Of a stretch of 64,000 nucleotides of DNA, positions 37,824-50,975 are shown one piece after another. Below the pieces are notes generated by a model. The model had not been told where the DNA came from. It saw nothing but the letters and a program-made list of their open reading frames with translations, and did not search any database. Position 1 is the first letter of the stretch, and the number at the start of each line of letters is the position of its first letter. This stretch comes from Hydractinia symbiolongicarpus. Its lineage: Eukaryota; Cnidaria; Hydrozoa; Anthoathecata; Hydractiniidae. Position numbers and translations under genes: made by a program. The stretch lies in contig NC_079879.1 in the NCBI RefSeq assembly GCF_029227915.1, forward strand, positions 32,556,501 to 32,620,500, given 5' to 3'.

Positions 37824-40438
37824 GAAACGATTGACTGTGTGACTTAATTGAGCTGACTTTAGACTTCAAACTTATAAATGTGATAAATGAGACAATTGGA
37901 CTCCAAGAAGTAACATTCTTTTTAATTTGACATGATTGCTCGACTTCAGCTATTACACTGGGCTCTGTGGTGGTGCTATATTTAAAAGTGTAGATAAATA
38001 AGTCAGTTTTAACTGTGCGCCCAATCCTAGCCATTAGCGCGCGCTGAAGAATTAGAGAAAGTTTCAAAAACTACATTTCATTGACTTTCTAACAGTATCA
38101 GTCCGTTTGAGTTACAACGGTTGTGTCGAATATTCGTACCAACATGTATTTAGCGATACGTTTCTGATGTTACTAGGTTGCATCGCTTTTAACGGTGGAA
38201 CGATTGACTATTGGACTTAATTGAACTGATTTTAGACTTTGAACTTATAAATGTGATAAATGAAACAATTGGATCCCCAGAAGTAACATTTTTCTTAATT
38301 TGACATGATTGCTCGACTTCAGCTTTAACACTGGGCGCTGTGGTTGCGCTTTACTTAAAAATGTAGATAAATAAGTCATATTTTACTGTGGGACCAATCC
38401 TAACCGTTAGCGCGCGCTGAAGAAATAGAGAAAGTTTCAAAAACTACATCTCAGTGACTTTCTAACGGTATCAGCCCGTTTGAGTTACAACGGTTGCGTC
38501 ACATATTCGTACCAACATGTATTTAGAGATATGTTTCTGATGTTACTAGGTTGCATCGCTTTTAACGGTGGATCGATTGACTATGGGACTTAATTGAACT
38601 GATTTTAGACTTTAAGCTTATAAATGTGATAAATGAGACAATTGGACCCCCAGAAATAACATTCTTTTTAATTTGACATGATTGCTCGACTTCAGCTATT
38701 ACACTGGGCTCTGTGGTGGTGCTATATTTAAAAGTGTAGATAAATAAGTCAGTTTTAACTGTGCGCCCAATCCTAGCCGTTAGCGCGCGCTGAAGAAATA
38801 GAGAAAAATTCGAACACTACATTTCTTTGACTTTCTAACGGTTTCTGTCCGTTTGAGTTACAACGGTTTGCGTCACATATCCGTACCAACATGTGTTTAG
38901 CGATATATTTCTGATATTACTAGGTTCCATCGCTTTTAACAGAGAAACGATTGACTGTGTGACTTAATTGAACTGATTTTAGACTTCATACTTATAAATG
39001 TGATAAGTGAGACAATTGGATCCCAAGAAATAACATTCTTCTTAATTTGACATGATTGCTCGACTTCGGCTATTACACTGGGCTCTGTGGTGGTGCTTTA
39101 TTTAAAAGTGTAGATAAATAAGTCAGTTTTAACTGTGGGACCAATCCTAGCCATTAGCGCGCGCTGAAGAATTAGAGAAAGTTTCAAAAACTACATTTCA
39201 TTGACTTTCTAACGGTATCAGTCTGTTTGAGTTACAACGGGTTGCGTCACATCTTCGTACCAACATGTGTTTAGCGATATGTTTCTGATATTACTAGGTT
39301 CCATTGCATTTAACAGTGAAACGATTGACTGTGTGACTTAATTGAACTGATTTTAGACTTTGAACTTATAAATGTGATAAATGAAACAATTGGATCCCCA
39401 GAAGTAACATTCTCCTTAATTTGACATGATTGCTCGACTTCAGCTTTCACACTGGGCGCTGTGGTAGCGCTTTACTTAAAAATGTAGATAAATACCTCAT
39501 TTTTTACTGTGGCACCAATCCTAACCGTTAGCGCGCGCTGAAGAAATAGAGAAAGTTTTAAAAAATACATTTCATTGACTTTCTAACGGTATCAGTCCGT
39601 TTGAGTTACAACGGTGGCGTCACATATTCGTCTCAACTTGTATTTAGCGATATGTTTCTGATGTTACTAGGTTGCATCACTTTTAACGGTGGAACGATTG
39701 ACTACGGGACTTAATTGAACTGATTTCAGACTTTAAAATTATAAATGTGATAAATGAGAAAATTGGACCCCCAGAAATAACATTCTTCTTAATTTGACAT
39801 GATTCCTCGAACTCAGCGATTACACTGGGCGCTGTGGTGGTGCTATATTCAAAAGTGTAGATGAATAAGTCATTTTTTACTGTGGGACAAATCCTAGCCG
39901 TTAGCGCGCGCTGACGAAGTAGAATCAGTTTCGAAAACTGCATTTCATTGACTTTCTAACGTTAACAGTCCGTTTGAGTTACAACGGTGTGCGTCACATA
40001 TTCGTGCCAACAGGTGTTTAGCGATATGTTTCTGATATTACTAGGTTCCATCGCTTTTAACGGTGGAACGATTGACTACGGGACTTAATTGAACTGATTT
40101 CAGACTTTAAAATTATAAATGTGATAAATGAGAAAATTGGACTCCCAGAAATAACATTCTTCTTAATTTGACATGATTCCTCGAACTCAGCGATTACACT
40201 GGGCGCTGTGGTGGTGCTATATTTAAAAGTGTAGATGAATAAGTCATTTTTTACTGTGGGACAAATCCTAGCCGTTAGCGCGCGCTGACGAAGTAGAATC
40301 AGTTTCGAAAACTGCATTTCATTGACTTTCTAACGGTAACAGTCCGTTTGAGTTACAACGGTGTGCGTCACATATTCGTGCCAACAGGTGTTTAGCGATA
40401 TGTTTCTGATATTACTAGGTTCCATCGCTTTTAACAGT
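37824..40438. repeat. 7-mer higher-order repeat, copy 1 (2,615 bp)
   Basis: Monomers start at 38,123, 38,496, 38,870, 39,244, 39,617, 39,991 and 40,365, plus the right part of 37,750. They mix C, A, B and A/E hybrids. Marker variants are gagctgactttag, tgtgcgcccaatcc, ggttgtgtcgaat, gtggatcgattg, tcgtctcaacttg and gattcctcgaactc. Comparison with copy 2 shows almost no differences; one seen is A at 39,518 against G at 42,133. Confidence 0.95.
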
Positions 40439-43053
40439 GAAACGATTGACTGTGTGACTTAATTGAGCTGACTTTAGACTTCAAACTTATAAATGTGATA
40501 AATGAGACAATTGGACTCCAAGAAGTAACATTCTTTTTAATTTGACATGATTGCTCGACTTCAGCTATTACACTGGGCTCTGTGGTGGTGCTATATTTAA
40601 AAGTGTAGATAAATAAGTCAGTTTTAACTGTGCGCCCAATCCTAGCCATTAGCGCGCGCTGAAGAATTAGAGAAAGTTTCAAAAACTACATTTCATTGAC
40701 TTTCTAACAGTATCAGTCCGTTTGAGTTACAACGGTTGTGTCGAATATTCGTACCAACATGTATTTAGCGATACGTTTCTGATGTTACTAGGTTGCATCG
40801 CTTTTAACGGTGGAACGATTGACTATTGGACTTAATTGAACTGATTTTAGACTTTGAACTTATAAATGTGATAAATGAAACAATTGGATCCCCAGAAGTA
40901 ACATTTTTCTTAATTTGACATGATTGCTCGACTTCAGCTTTAACACTGGGCGCTGTGGTTGCGCTTTACTTAAAAATGTAGATAAATAAGTCATATTTTA
41001 CTGTGGGACCAATCCTAACCGTTAGCGCGCGCTGAAGAAATAGAGAAAGTTTCAAAAACTACATCTCAGTGACTTTCTAACGGTATCAGCCCGTTTGAGT
41101 TACAACGGTTGCGTCACATATTCGTACCAACATGTATTTAGAGATATGTTTCTGATGTTACTAGGTTGCATCGCTTTTAACGGTGGATCGATTGACTATG
41201 GGACTTAATTGAACTGATTTTAGACTTTAAGCTTATAAATGTGATAAATGAGACAATTGGACCCCCAGAAATAACATTCTTTTTAATTTGACATGATTGC
41301 TCGACTTCAGCTATTACACTGGGCTCTGTGGTGGTGCTATATTTAAAAGTGTAGATAAATAAGTCAGTTTTAACTGTGCGCCCAATCCTAGCCGTTAGCG
41401 CGCGCTGAAGAAATAGAGAAAAATTCGAACACTACATTTCTTTGACTTTCTAACGGTTTCTGTCCGTTTGAGTTACAACGGTTTGCGTCACATATCCGTA
41501 CCAACATGTGTTTAGCGATATATTTCTGATATTACTAGGTTCCATCGCTTTTAACAGAGAAACGATTGACTGTGTGACTTAATTGAACTGATTTTAGACT
41601 TCATACTTATAAATGTGATAAGTGAGACAATTGGATCCCAAGAAATAACATTCTTCTTAATTTGACATGATTGCTCGACTTCGGCTATTACACTGGGCTC
41701 TGTGGTGGTGCTTTATTTAAAAGTGTAGATAAATAAGTCAGTTTTAACTGTGGGACCAATCCTAGCCATTAGCGCGCGCTGAAGAATTAGAGAAAGTTTC
41801 AAAAACTACATTTCATTGACTTTCTAACGGTATCAGTCTGTTTGAGTTACAACGGGTTGCGTCACATCTTCGTACCAACATGTGTTTAGCGATATGTTTC
41901 TGATATTACTAGGTTCCATTGCATTTAACAGTGAAACGATTGACTGTGTGACTTAATTGAACTGATTTTAGACTTTGAACTTATAAATGTGATAAATGAA
42001 ACAATTGGATCCCCAGAAGTAACATTCTCCTTAATTTGACATGATTGCTCGACTTCAGCTTTCACACTGGGCGCTGTGGTAGCGCTTTACTTAAAAATGT
42101 AGATAAATACCTCATTTTTTACTGTGGCACCAGTCCTAACCGTTAGCGCGCGCTGAAGAAATAGAGAAAGTTTTAAAAAATACATTTCATTGACTTTCTA
42201 ACGGTATCAGTCCGTTTGAGTTACAACGGTGGCGTCACATATTCGTCTCAACTTGTATTTAGCGATATGTTTCTGATGTTACTAGGTTGCATCACTTTTA
42301 ACGGTGGAACGATTGACTACGGGACTTAATTGAACTGATTTCAGACTTTAAAATTATAAATGTGATAAATGAGAAAATTGGACCCCCAGAAATAACATTC
42401 TTCTTAATTTGACATGATTCCTCGAACTCAGCGATTACACTGGGCGCTGTGGTGGTGCTATATTCAAAAGTGTAGATGAATAAGTCATTTTTTACTGTGG
42501 GACAAATCCTAGCCGTTAGCGCGCGCTGACGAAGTAGAATCAGTTTCGAAAACTGCATTTCATTGACTTTCTAACGTTAACAGTCCGTTTGAGTTACAAC
42601 GGTGTGCGTCACATATTCGTGCCAACAGGTGTTTAGCGATATGTTTCTGATATTACTAGGTTCCATCGCTTTTAACGGTGGAACGATTGACTACGGGACT
42701 TAATTGAACTGATTTCAGACTTTAAAATTATAAATGTGATAAATGAGAAAATTGGACTCCCAGAAATAACATTCTTCTTAATTTGACATGATTCCTCGAA
42801 CTCAGCGATTACACTGGGCGCTGTGGTGGTGCTATATTTAAAAGTGTAGATGAATAAGTCATTTTTTACTGTGGGACAAATCCTAGCCGTTAGCGCGCGC
42901 TGACGAAGTAGAATCAGTTTCGAAAACTGCATTTCATTGACTTTCTAACGGTAACAGTCCGTTTGAGTTACAACGGTGTGCGTCACATATTCGTGCCAAC
43001 AGGTGTTTAGCGATATGTTTCTGATATTACTAGGTTCCATCGCTTTTAACAGT
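40439..43053. repeat. 7-mer higher-order repeat, copy 2
   Basis: It matches copy 1 at exactly +2,615 over its full length and the partial copy 3 that follows. It is the most recent-looking amplification in the window. Confidence 0.95.
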
Positions 43054-44631
43054 GAAACGATTGACTGTGTGACTTAATTGAGCTGACTTTAGACTTCAAA
43101 CTTATAAATGTGATAAATGAGACAATTGGACTCCAAGAAGTAACATTCTTTTTAATTTGACATGATTGCTCGACTTCAGCTATTACACTGGGCTCTGTGG
43201 TGGTGCTATATTTAAAAGTGTAGATAAATAAGTCAGTTTTAACTGTGCGCCCAATCCTAGCCATTAGCGCGCGCTGAAGAATTAGAGAAAGTTTCAAAAA
43301 CTACATTTCATTGACTTTCTAACAGTATCAGTCCGTTTGAGTTACAACGGTTGTGTCGAATATTCGTACCAACATGTATTTAGCGATACGTTTCTGATGT
43401 TACTAGGTTGCATCGCTTTTAACGGTGGAACGATTGACTATTGGACTTAATTGAACTGATTTTAGACTTTGAACTTATAAATGTGATAAATGAAACAATT
43501 GGATCCCCAGAAGTAACATTTTTCTTAATTTGACATGATTGCTCGACTTCAGCTTTAACACTGGGCGCTGTGGTTGCGCTTTACTTAAAAATGTAGATAA
43601 ATAAGTCATATTTTACTGTGGGACCAATCCTAACCGTTAGCGCGCGCTGAAGAAATAGAGAAAGTTTCAAAAACTACATCTCATTGACTTTCTAACGGTA
43701 TCAGCCCGTTTGAGTTACAACGGTTGCGTCACATATTCGTACCAACATGTATTTAGAGATATGTTTCTGATGTTACTAGGTTGCATCGCTTTTAACGGTG
43801 GATCGATTGACTATGGGACTTAATTGAACTGATTTTAGACTTTAAGCTTATAAATGTGATAAATGAGACAATTGGACCCCCAGAAATAACATTCTTTTTA
43901 ATTAGACATGATTGCTCGACTTCAGCTATTACACTGGGCTCTGTGGTGGTGCTATATTTAAAAGTGTAGATAAATAAGTCAGTTTTAACTGTGCGCCCAA
44001 TCCTAGCCGTTAGCGCGCGCTGAAGAAATAGAGAAAAATTCGAACACTACATTTCTTTGACTTTCTAACGGTTTCTGTCCGTTTGAGTTACAACGGTTTG
44101 CGTCACATATCCGTACCAACATGTGTTTAGCGATATATTTCTGATATTACTAGGTTCCATCGCTTTTAACAGAGAAACGATTGACTGTGTGACTTAATTG
44201 AACTGATTTTAGACTTCATACTTATAAATGTGATAAGTGAGACAATTGGATCCCAAGAAATAACATTCTTCTTAATTTGACATGATTGCTCGACTTCGGC
44301 TATTACACTGGGCTCTGTGGTGGTGCTTTATTTAAAAGTGTAGATAAATAAGTCAGTTTTAACTGTGGGACCAATCCTAGCCATTAGCGCGCGCTGAAGA
44401 ATTAGAGAAAGTTTCAAAAACTACATTTCATTGACTTTCTAACGGTATCAGTCTGTTTGAGTTACAACGGGTTGCGTCACATCTTCGTACCAACATGTGT
44501 TTAGCGATATGTTTCTGATATTACTAGGTTCCATTGCATTTAACAGTGAAACGATTGACTGTGTGACTTAATTGAACTGATTTTAGACTTTGAACTTATA
44601 AATGTGATAAATGAAACAATTGGATCCACAG
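43054..44631. repeat. 7-mer higher-order repeat, partial copy 3
   Basis: The first four monomers or so repeat again at +2,615, with a few private changes (tcattgactt at 43,681 where the other copies have tcagtgactt; aattagacatg near 43,900). The match ends near 44,630, where gatccacagaag replaces gatccccagaag and later ataagtc replaces atacctc. Confidence 0.9.
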
Positions 44632-45665
44632 AAGTAACATTCTTCTTAATTTGACATGATTGCTCGACTTCAGCTTTCACACTGGGCGCTGTGGTAGCGC
44701 TTTACTTAAAAATGTAGATAAATAAGTCATTTTTTACTGTGGGACCAATCCTAACCGTTAGCGCGCGCTGAAGAAATAGAGAAAGTTTCGAAAACTACAT
44801 TTCATTGACTTTCTAACGGTATCAGTCCGTTTGAGTTACAACGGTTGCGTCAAATCTTCGTACCAACATGTATTTAGCGATATGTTTCTGATGTTACTAG
44901 GTTGCATCGCTTTTCACGGTGAAACGATTGACTATGGGACTTAATTGAACTGATTTTAGACTTTAAACTTATAAATGTGATAAATGAGACAATTGGACCC
45001 CCAGAAATAACATTCTTCTTAATTTGACATGTTTGCTGTATCTCAGCGATTACACTAGTCGGTGTGATAGCGCTATATTTAAAAGTGTAGATGAATAAGT
45101 CATTTTTTACTGTGGGACAAATCCTAGCCGTTAGCGCGCGCTGACGAAGTAGAATCAGTTTCGAAAACTACATTTCATTGACTTTCTAACGGTAACAGTC
45201 CGTTTGAGTTACAATGGTGTGCGTCACATATTCGTACCAACAGGTGTCTAACGATATGTTTCTGATATTACTAGGTTCCATCGCTTTTAACAGTGAAACG
45301 ATTGACTGTGTGTCTTAATTGAACTGATTTTAGACTTCAAACTTATAAGTGTGATAAATGAGACAATTGGACCCCAAGAAATAATATTCTTCTTAATTTG
45401 ACATGATTGCTTGACTTCAGCTATTACACTGGGCTCTGTGGTGATGCTTTATTTAAAAGTGTAGATAAATAAGTCAGTTTAACTGTGGGACCAGTCCTAG
45501 CCGTTAGGGCGCGCTGAAGAAATAGAGAAAGTTTCAAAAACTACATTTCATTGACTTTCTAACGGTATCAGTCCGTTTGAGTTACAACGGTTGCGTCACA
45601 TATTCGTACCAACATGTATTTAGCGATACGTTTCTGATGTTACTAGGTTGCATCGCTTTTAACGG
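44632..45665. repeat. Copy of the 36.8-37.8 kb E module (offset 7,843)
   Basis: The A, A/E hybrid (cttttcacggtg) and taagtgtg monomers at 44,474, 44,847, 45,221 and 45,593 match 36,631, 37,004, 37,378 and 37,750, 21 monomers upstream. Related copies occur at 48,955, 49,702, 51,939 and 54,923. Confidence 0.8.
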
Positions 45666-45684
45666 TGGAACGATTGACTATTGG

Positions 45685-46995
45685 ACTTAATTGAACTGAT
45701 TTTAGACTTTGAACTTATAAATGTGATAATTGAAACAATTGGATCCCCAGAAGTAACAATCTCCTTAATTTGACATGATTGCTCGACTTCAGCTTTCACA
45801 CTGGGCGCTGTGGTAGCGCTTTACTTAAAAATGTAGATAAATAACTCATTTTTTACTGTGGCACCAATCCTAACCGTTAGCGCGCGCTGAAGAAATAGAG
45901 AAAGTTTTAAATTATACATTTCATTGACTTTCTAACGGTATCAGTCCGTTTGAGTTACAACGGTGGCGTCACATATTCGTCTCAACTTGTATTTAGCGAT
46001 ATGTTTCTGATGTTACTAGGTTGCATCACTTTTAACGGTGGAACGATTGACTACGGGACTTAATTGAACTGATTTCAGACATTAAAATTATAAATGTGAT
46101 AAATGAGAAAATTGGACCCCCAGAAATAACATTCTTCTTAATTTGACATGATTCCTCGAACTCAGCGATTACACTGGGCGCTGTGGTGGTGCTATATTTA
46201 AAAGTGTAGATGAATAAGTCACTTTTTACTGTGGGACAAATCCTAGCCGTTAGCGCGCGCTGACGAAGTAGAATCAGTTTCGAAAACTGCATTTCATTGA
46301 CTTTCTAACGTTAACAGTCCGTTTGAGTTACAACGGTGTGCGTCACATATTCGTGCCAACAGGTGTTTAGCGATATGTTTCTGATATTACTAGGTTCCAT
46401 CGCTTTTAACGGTGGAACGATTGACTACGGGACTTAATTGAACTGATTTCAGACTTTAAAATTATAAATGTGATAAATGAGAAAATTGGACTCCCAGAAA
46501 TAACATTCTTCTTAATTTGACATGATTCCTCGAACTCAGCGATTACACTGGGCGCTGTGGTGGTGCTATATTTAAAAGTGTAGATGAATAAGTCATTTTT
46601 TACTGTGGGACAAATCCTAGCCGTTAGCGCGCGCTGACGAAGTAGAATCAGTTTCGAAAACTGCATTTCATTGACTTTCTAACGGTAACAGTCCGTTTGA
46701 GTTACAACGGTGTGCGTCACATATTCGTGCCAACAGGTGTTTAGCGATATGTTTCTGATATTACTACGTTCCATCGCTTTTAACAGTGAAACGATTGACT
46801 GTGTGACTTAATTGAGCTGACTTTAGACTTCAAACTTATAAATGTGATAAATGAGACAATTGGACTCCAAGAAGTAACATTCTTTTTAATTTGACATGAT
46901 TGCTCGACTTCAGCTATTACACTGGGCTCTGTGGTGGTGCTATATTTAAAAGTGTAGATAAATAAGTCAGTTTTAACTGTGCGCCCAATCCTAGC
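45685..46995. repeat. Copy of part of the 7-mer (offset 3,734, 10 monomers)
   Basis: It matches about 41,951-43,261. It includes the two consecutive gattcctcgaactc hybrids (45,966 and 46,340) and the gagctgactttag monomer. It ends where gccattagcg of the 7-mer becomes gccgttagcg. Confidence 0.85.
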
Positions 46996-48954
46996 CGTTA
47001 GCGCGCGCTGAAGAAATAGAGAAAGTTTCGAACACTACATTTCTTTGACTTTCTAACGGTTTCTGTCCGTTTGAGTTACAACGGTTTGCGTCACATATTC
47101 GTACCAACATGTGTTTAGCGATATATTTCTGATATTACTAGGTTCCATCGCTTTTAACAGAGAAACGATTGACTGTGTGACTTAAGTGAACTGATTTTGG
47201 ACTTCATACTTATAAATGTGATAAGTGAGACAATTGGATCCCAAGAAATAACATTCTTCTTAATTTGACATGATTGCTCGACTTCGGCTATTACACTGGG
47301 CTCTGTGGTGGTGCTTTATTTAAAAGTGTAGATAAATAAGTCAGTTTTAACTGTGGGACCAATCCTAGCCATTAGCGCGCGCTGAAGAATTAGAGAAAGT
47401 TTCAAAAACTACATTTCATTGACTTTCTAACGGTATCAGTCCGTTTGAGTTACAACGGTTGTGTCAAATATTCGTACCAACATGTATTTAGCGATACGTT
47501 TCTGATGTTACTAGGTTGCATCGCTTTTAACGGTGGAACGATTGACTATTGGACTTAATTGAACTGATTTTAGACTTTGAACTTATAAATGTGATAAATG
47601 AAACAATTGGATCCCCAGAAGTAACATTTTTCTTAATTTGACATGATTGCTCGACTTCAGCTTTAACACTGGGCGCTGTGGTTGCGCTTTACTTAAAAAT
47701 GTAGATAAATAAGTCATTTTTTACTGTGGGACCAATCCTAACCGTTAGCGCGCGCTGAAGAAATAGAGAAAGTTTCAAAAACTACATCTCATTGACTTTC
47801 TAACGGTATCAGCCCGTTTGAGTTACAACGGTTGCGTCACATATTCGTACCAACATGTATTTAGAGATATGTTTCTGATGTTACTAGGTTGCATCGCTTT
47901 CAACGGTGGATCGATTGACTATGGGACTTAATTGAACTGATTTTAGACTTTAAGCTTATAAATGTGATAAATGAGACAATTGGACCCCCAGAAATAACAT
48001 TCTTTTTAATTTGACATGATTGCTCGACTTCAGCTATTACACTGGGCTCTGTGGTTGTGCTATATTTAAATGTGTAGATAAATAAGTCATTTTTAACTGT
48101 GCGCCCAATCCTAGCCGTTAGCGCGCGCTGAAGAAATAGAGAGAGTTTCGAACACTACATTTCTTTGACTTTCTAACGGTTTCTGTCCGTTTGAGTTACA
48201 ACGGTTTGGGTCACATATTCGTACCAACATGTGTTTAGCGATATATTTCTGATATTACTAGGTTCCATCGTTTTTAACAGAGAAACGATTGACTGTGTGA
48301 CTTAATTGAACTGATTTTAGACTTCATACTTATAAATGTGATAAGTGAGGCAATTGGATCCACAGAAGTAACATTCTTCTTAATTTGACATGATTGCTCG
48401 ACTTCAGCTTTCACACTGGGCGCTGTGGTAGCGCTTTACTTAAAGATGTAGATAAATAAGTCATTTTTTACTGTGGGACCAATCCTAACCGTTAGCGCGC
48501 GCTGAAGAAATAGAGAAAGTTTCGAAAACTACATTTCATTGACTTTCTAACGGTATCAGTCCGTTTGAGTTACAACGGGTTGCGTCACATCTTCGTACCA
48601 ACATGTGTTTAGCGATATGTTTCTGATATTACTAGGTTCCATTGCATTTAACAGTGAAACGATTGACTGTGTGACTTAATTGAACTGATTTTAGACTTTG
48701 AACTTATAAATGTGATAAATGAAACAATTGGATCCACAGAAGTAACATTCTTCTTAATTTGACATGATTGCTCGACTTCAGCTTTCACACTGGGCGCTGT
48801 GGTAGCGCTTTACTTAAAAATGTAGATAAATAAGTCATTTTTTACTGTGGGACCAATCCTAACCGTTAGCGCGCGCTGAAGAAATAGAGAAAGTTTCGAA
48901 AACTACATTTCATTGACTTTCTAACGGTATCAGTCCGTTTGAGTTACAACGGTT
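46996..48954. repeat. Mosaic monomers, C/B/A, with a B-to-A switch
   Basis: Starts at 47,088, 47,461, 47,834, 48,208 and 48,582. The first two resemble 32,525-33,270, and 47,834 resembles 38,496. The monomer at 48,208 has a B left half (agagaaacg, gataagtgagg) and an A right half (gatccacagaag) joined near 48,355, a hybrid product of exchange. Confidence 0.78.
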
Positions 48955-49455
48955 GCGTCAAATATTCGTACCAACATGTATTTAGCGATATGTTTCTGAT
49001 GTTACTATGTTGCATCGCTTTTCACGGTGGAACGATTGACTATGGGACTTAATTGAACTGATTTTAGACTTTAAACTTATAAATGTGATAAATGAGACAA
49101 TTGGACCCCCAGAAATAACATTCTTCTAAATTTGACATGTTTGCTGTATCTCAGCGATTACACTAGTCGGTGTGATAGCGCTATATTTAAAAGTGTAGAT
49201 GAATAAGTCATTTTTTACTGTGGGACAAATCCTAGCCGTTAGCGCGCGCTGACGAAGTAGAATCAGTTTCGAAAACTACATTTCATTGACTTTCTAACGG
49301 TAACAGTCCGTTTGAGTTACAACGGTGTGCGTCACATATTCGTACCAACAGGTGTTTAACGATATGTTTCTGATATTACTAGGTTCCATCGCTTTTAACA
49401 GTGAAACGATTGACTGTGTGTCTTAATTGAACTGATTTTAGACTTCAAACTTATA
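48955..49455. repeat. A/E hybrid segment, copy 1 (offset 747)
   Basis: It matches 49,702-50,202 and shares the private gttactatgttgc (49,001 and 49,748) and cattcttctaaattt. The match ends in the next monomer, where this copy becomes A-type (atccccagaagtaacattttt) and the other keeps cttataagtgtg. Confidence 0.82.
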
Positions 49456-49701
49456 AATGTGATAAATGAAACAATTGGATCCCCAGAAGTAACATTTTTC
49501 TTAATTTGACATGATTGCTCGACTTCAGCTTTAACACTGGGCGCTGTGGTTGCGCTTTACTTAAAAATGTAGATAAATAAGTCATTTTTTACTGTGGGAC
49601 CAATCCTAACCGTTAGCGCGCGCTGAAGAAATAGAGAAAGTTTCAAAAACTACATCTCATTGACTTTCTAACGGTATCAGCCCGTTTGAGTTACAACGGT
49701 T

Positions 49702-50202
49702 GCGTCACATATTCGTACCAACATGTATTTAGCGATATGTTTCTGATGTTACTATGTTGCATCGCTTTTCACGGTGGAACGATTGACTATGGGACTTAAT
49801 TGAACTGATTTTAGACTTTAAACTTATAAATGTGATAAATGAGACAATTGGACCCCCAGAAATAACATTCTTCTAAATTTGACATGTTTGCTGTATCTCA
49901 GCGATTACACTAGTCGGTGTGATAGCGCTATATTTAAAAGTGTAGATGAATAAGTCATTTTTTACTGTGGGACAAATCCTAGCCGTTAGCGCGCGCTGAC
50001 GAAGTAGAATCAGTTTCGAAAACTACATTTCATTGACTTTCTAACGGTAACAGTCCGTTTGAGTTACAACGGTGTGCGTCACATATTCGTACCAACAGGT
50101 GTTTAACGATATGTTTCTGATATCACTAGGTTCCATCGCTTTTAACAGTGAAACGATTGACTGTGTGTCTTAATTGAACTGATTTTAGACTTCAAACTTA
50201 TA
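49702..50202. repeat. A/E hybrid segment, copy 2
   Basis: The second copy of 48,955-49,455, two monomers downstream. It continues into the longer segment that is repeated at +7,462. Confidence 0.82.
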
Positions 50203-50975
50203 AGTGTGATAAATGAGACAATTGGACCCCAAGAAATAATATTCTTCTTAATTTGACATGATTGCTTGACTTCAGCTATTACACTGGGCTCTGTGGTGAT
50301 GCTTTATTTAAAAGTGTAGATAAATAAGTCAGTTTAACTGTGGGACCAATCCTAGCCGTTAGGGCGCGCTGAAGAAATAGAGAAAGTTTCAAAAACTACA
50401 TTTCATTGACTTTCTAACGGTATCAGTCCGTTTGAGTTACAACGGTTGCGTCACATATTCGTACCAACATGTATTTAGCGATACGTTTCTGATGTTACTA
50501 GGTTGCATCGCTTTTAACGGTGGAACGATTGACTATTGGACTTAATTGAACTGATTTTAGACTTTGAACTTATAAATGTGATAAATGAAACAATTGGATC
50601 CCCAGAAGTAACATTCTCCTTAATTTGACATGATTGCTCGACTTCAGCTTTCACACTGGGCGCTGTGGTAGCGCCTTACTTAAAAATGTAGATAAATAAC
50701 TCATTTTTTACTGTGGCACCAATCCTAACCGTTAGTGCGCGCTGAAGAAATAGAGAAAGTTTTAAAAAATACATTTCATTGACTTTGTAACGGTATCAGT
50801 CCGTTTGAGTTACAACGGTGGCGTCACATATTCGTCTCAACTTGTATTTAGCGATATGTTTCTGATGTTACTAGGTTGCATCGCTTTTAACGGTGGAACG
50901 ATTGACTACGGGACTTAATTGAACTGATTTCAGACTTTAAAATTATAAATGTGATAAATGAGAAAATTGGACCCC
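49843..50975. repeat. Segment repeated at +7,462 (20 monomers), copy 1
   Basis: The private variants gtagcgccttactt (50,671 and 58,133) and gactttgtaacgg (about 50,783 and 58,245) tie it to about 57,305-58,437. It includes the tcgtctcaacttg monomer at 50,821. Confidence 0.8.

Noticed and set aside
5290-46666. Sixteen minus-strand open frames of 83-88 codons, all similar to each other (for example 5,290-5,553, 9,390-9,653, 37,816-38,067, and one more at 56,108-56,368)
   Set aside because: Every one I checked starts at the same offset (66) in its monomer, so they are one chance open stretch copied with the satellite. Most of the 173 monomers have the frame closed, 373 bp is not a multiple of three, and there is no conserved start context or protein family. 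Not annotated as genes.
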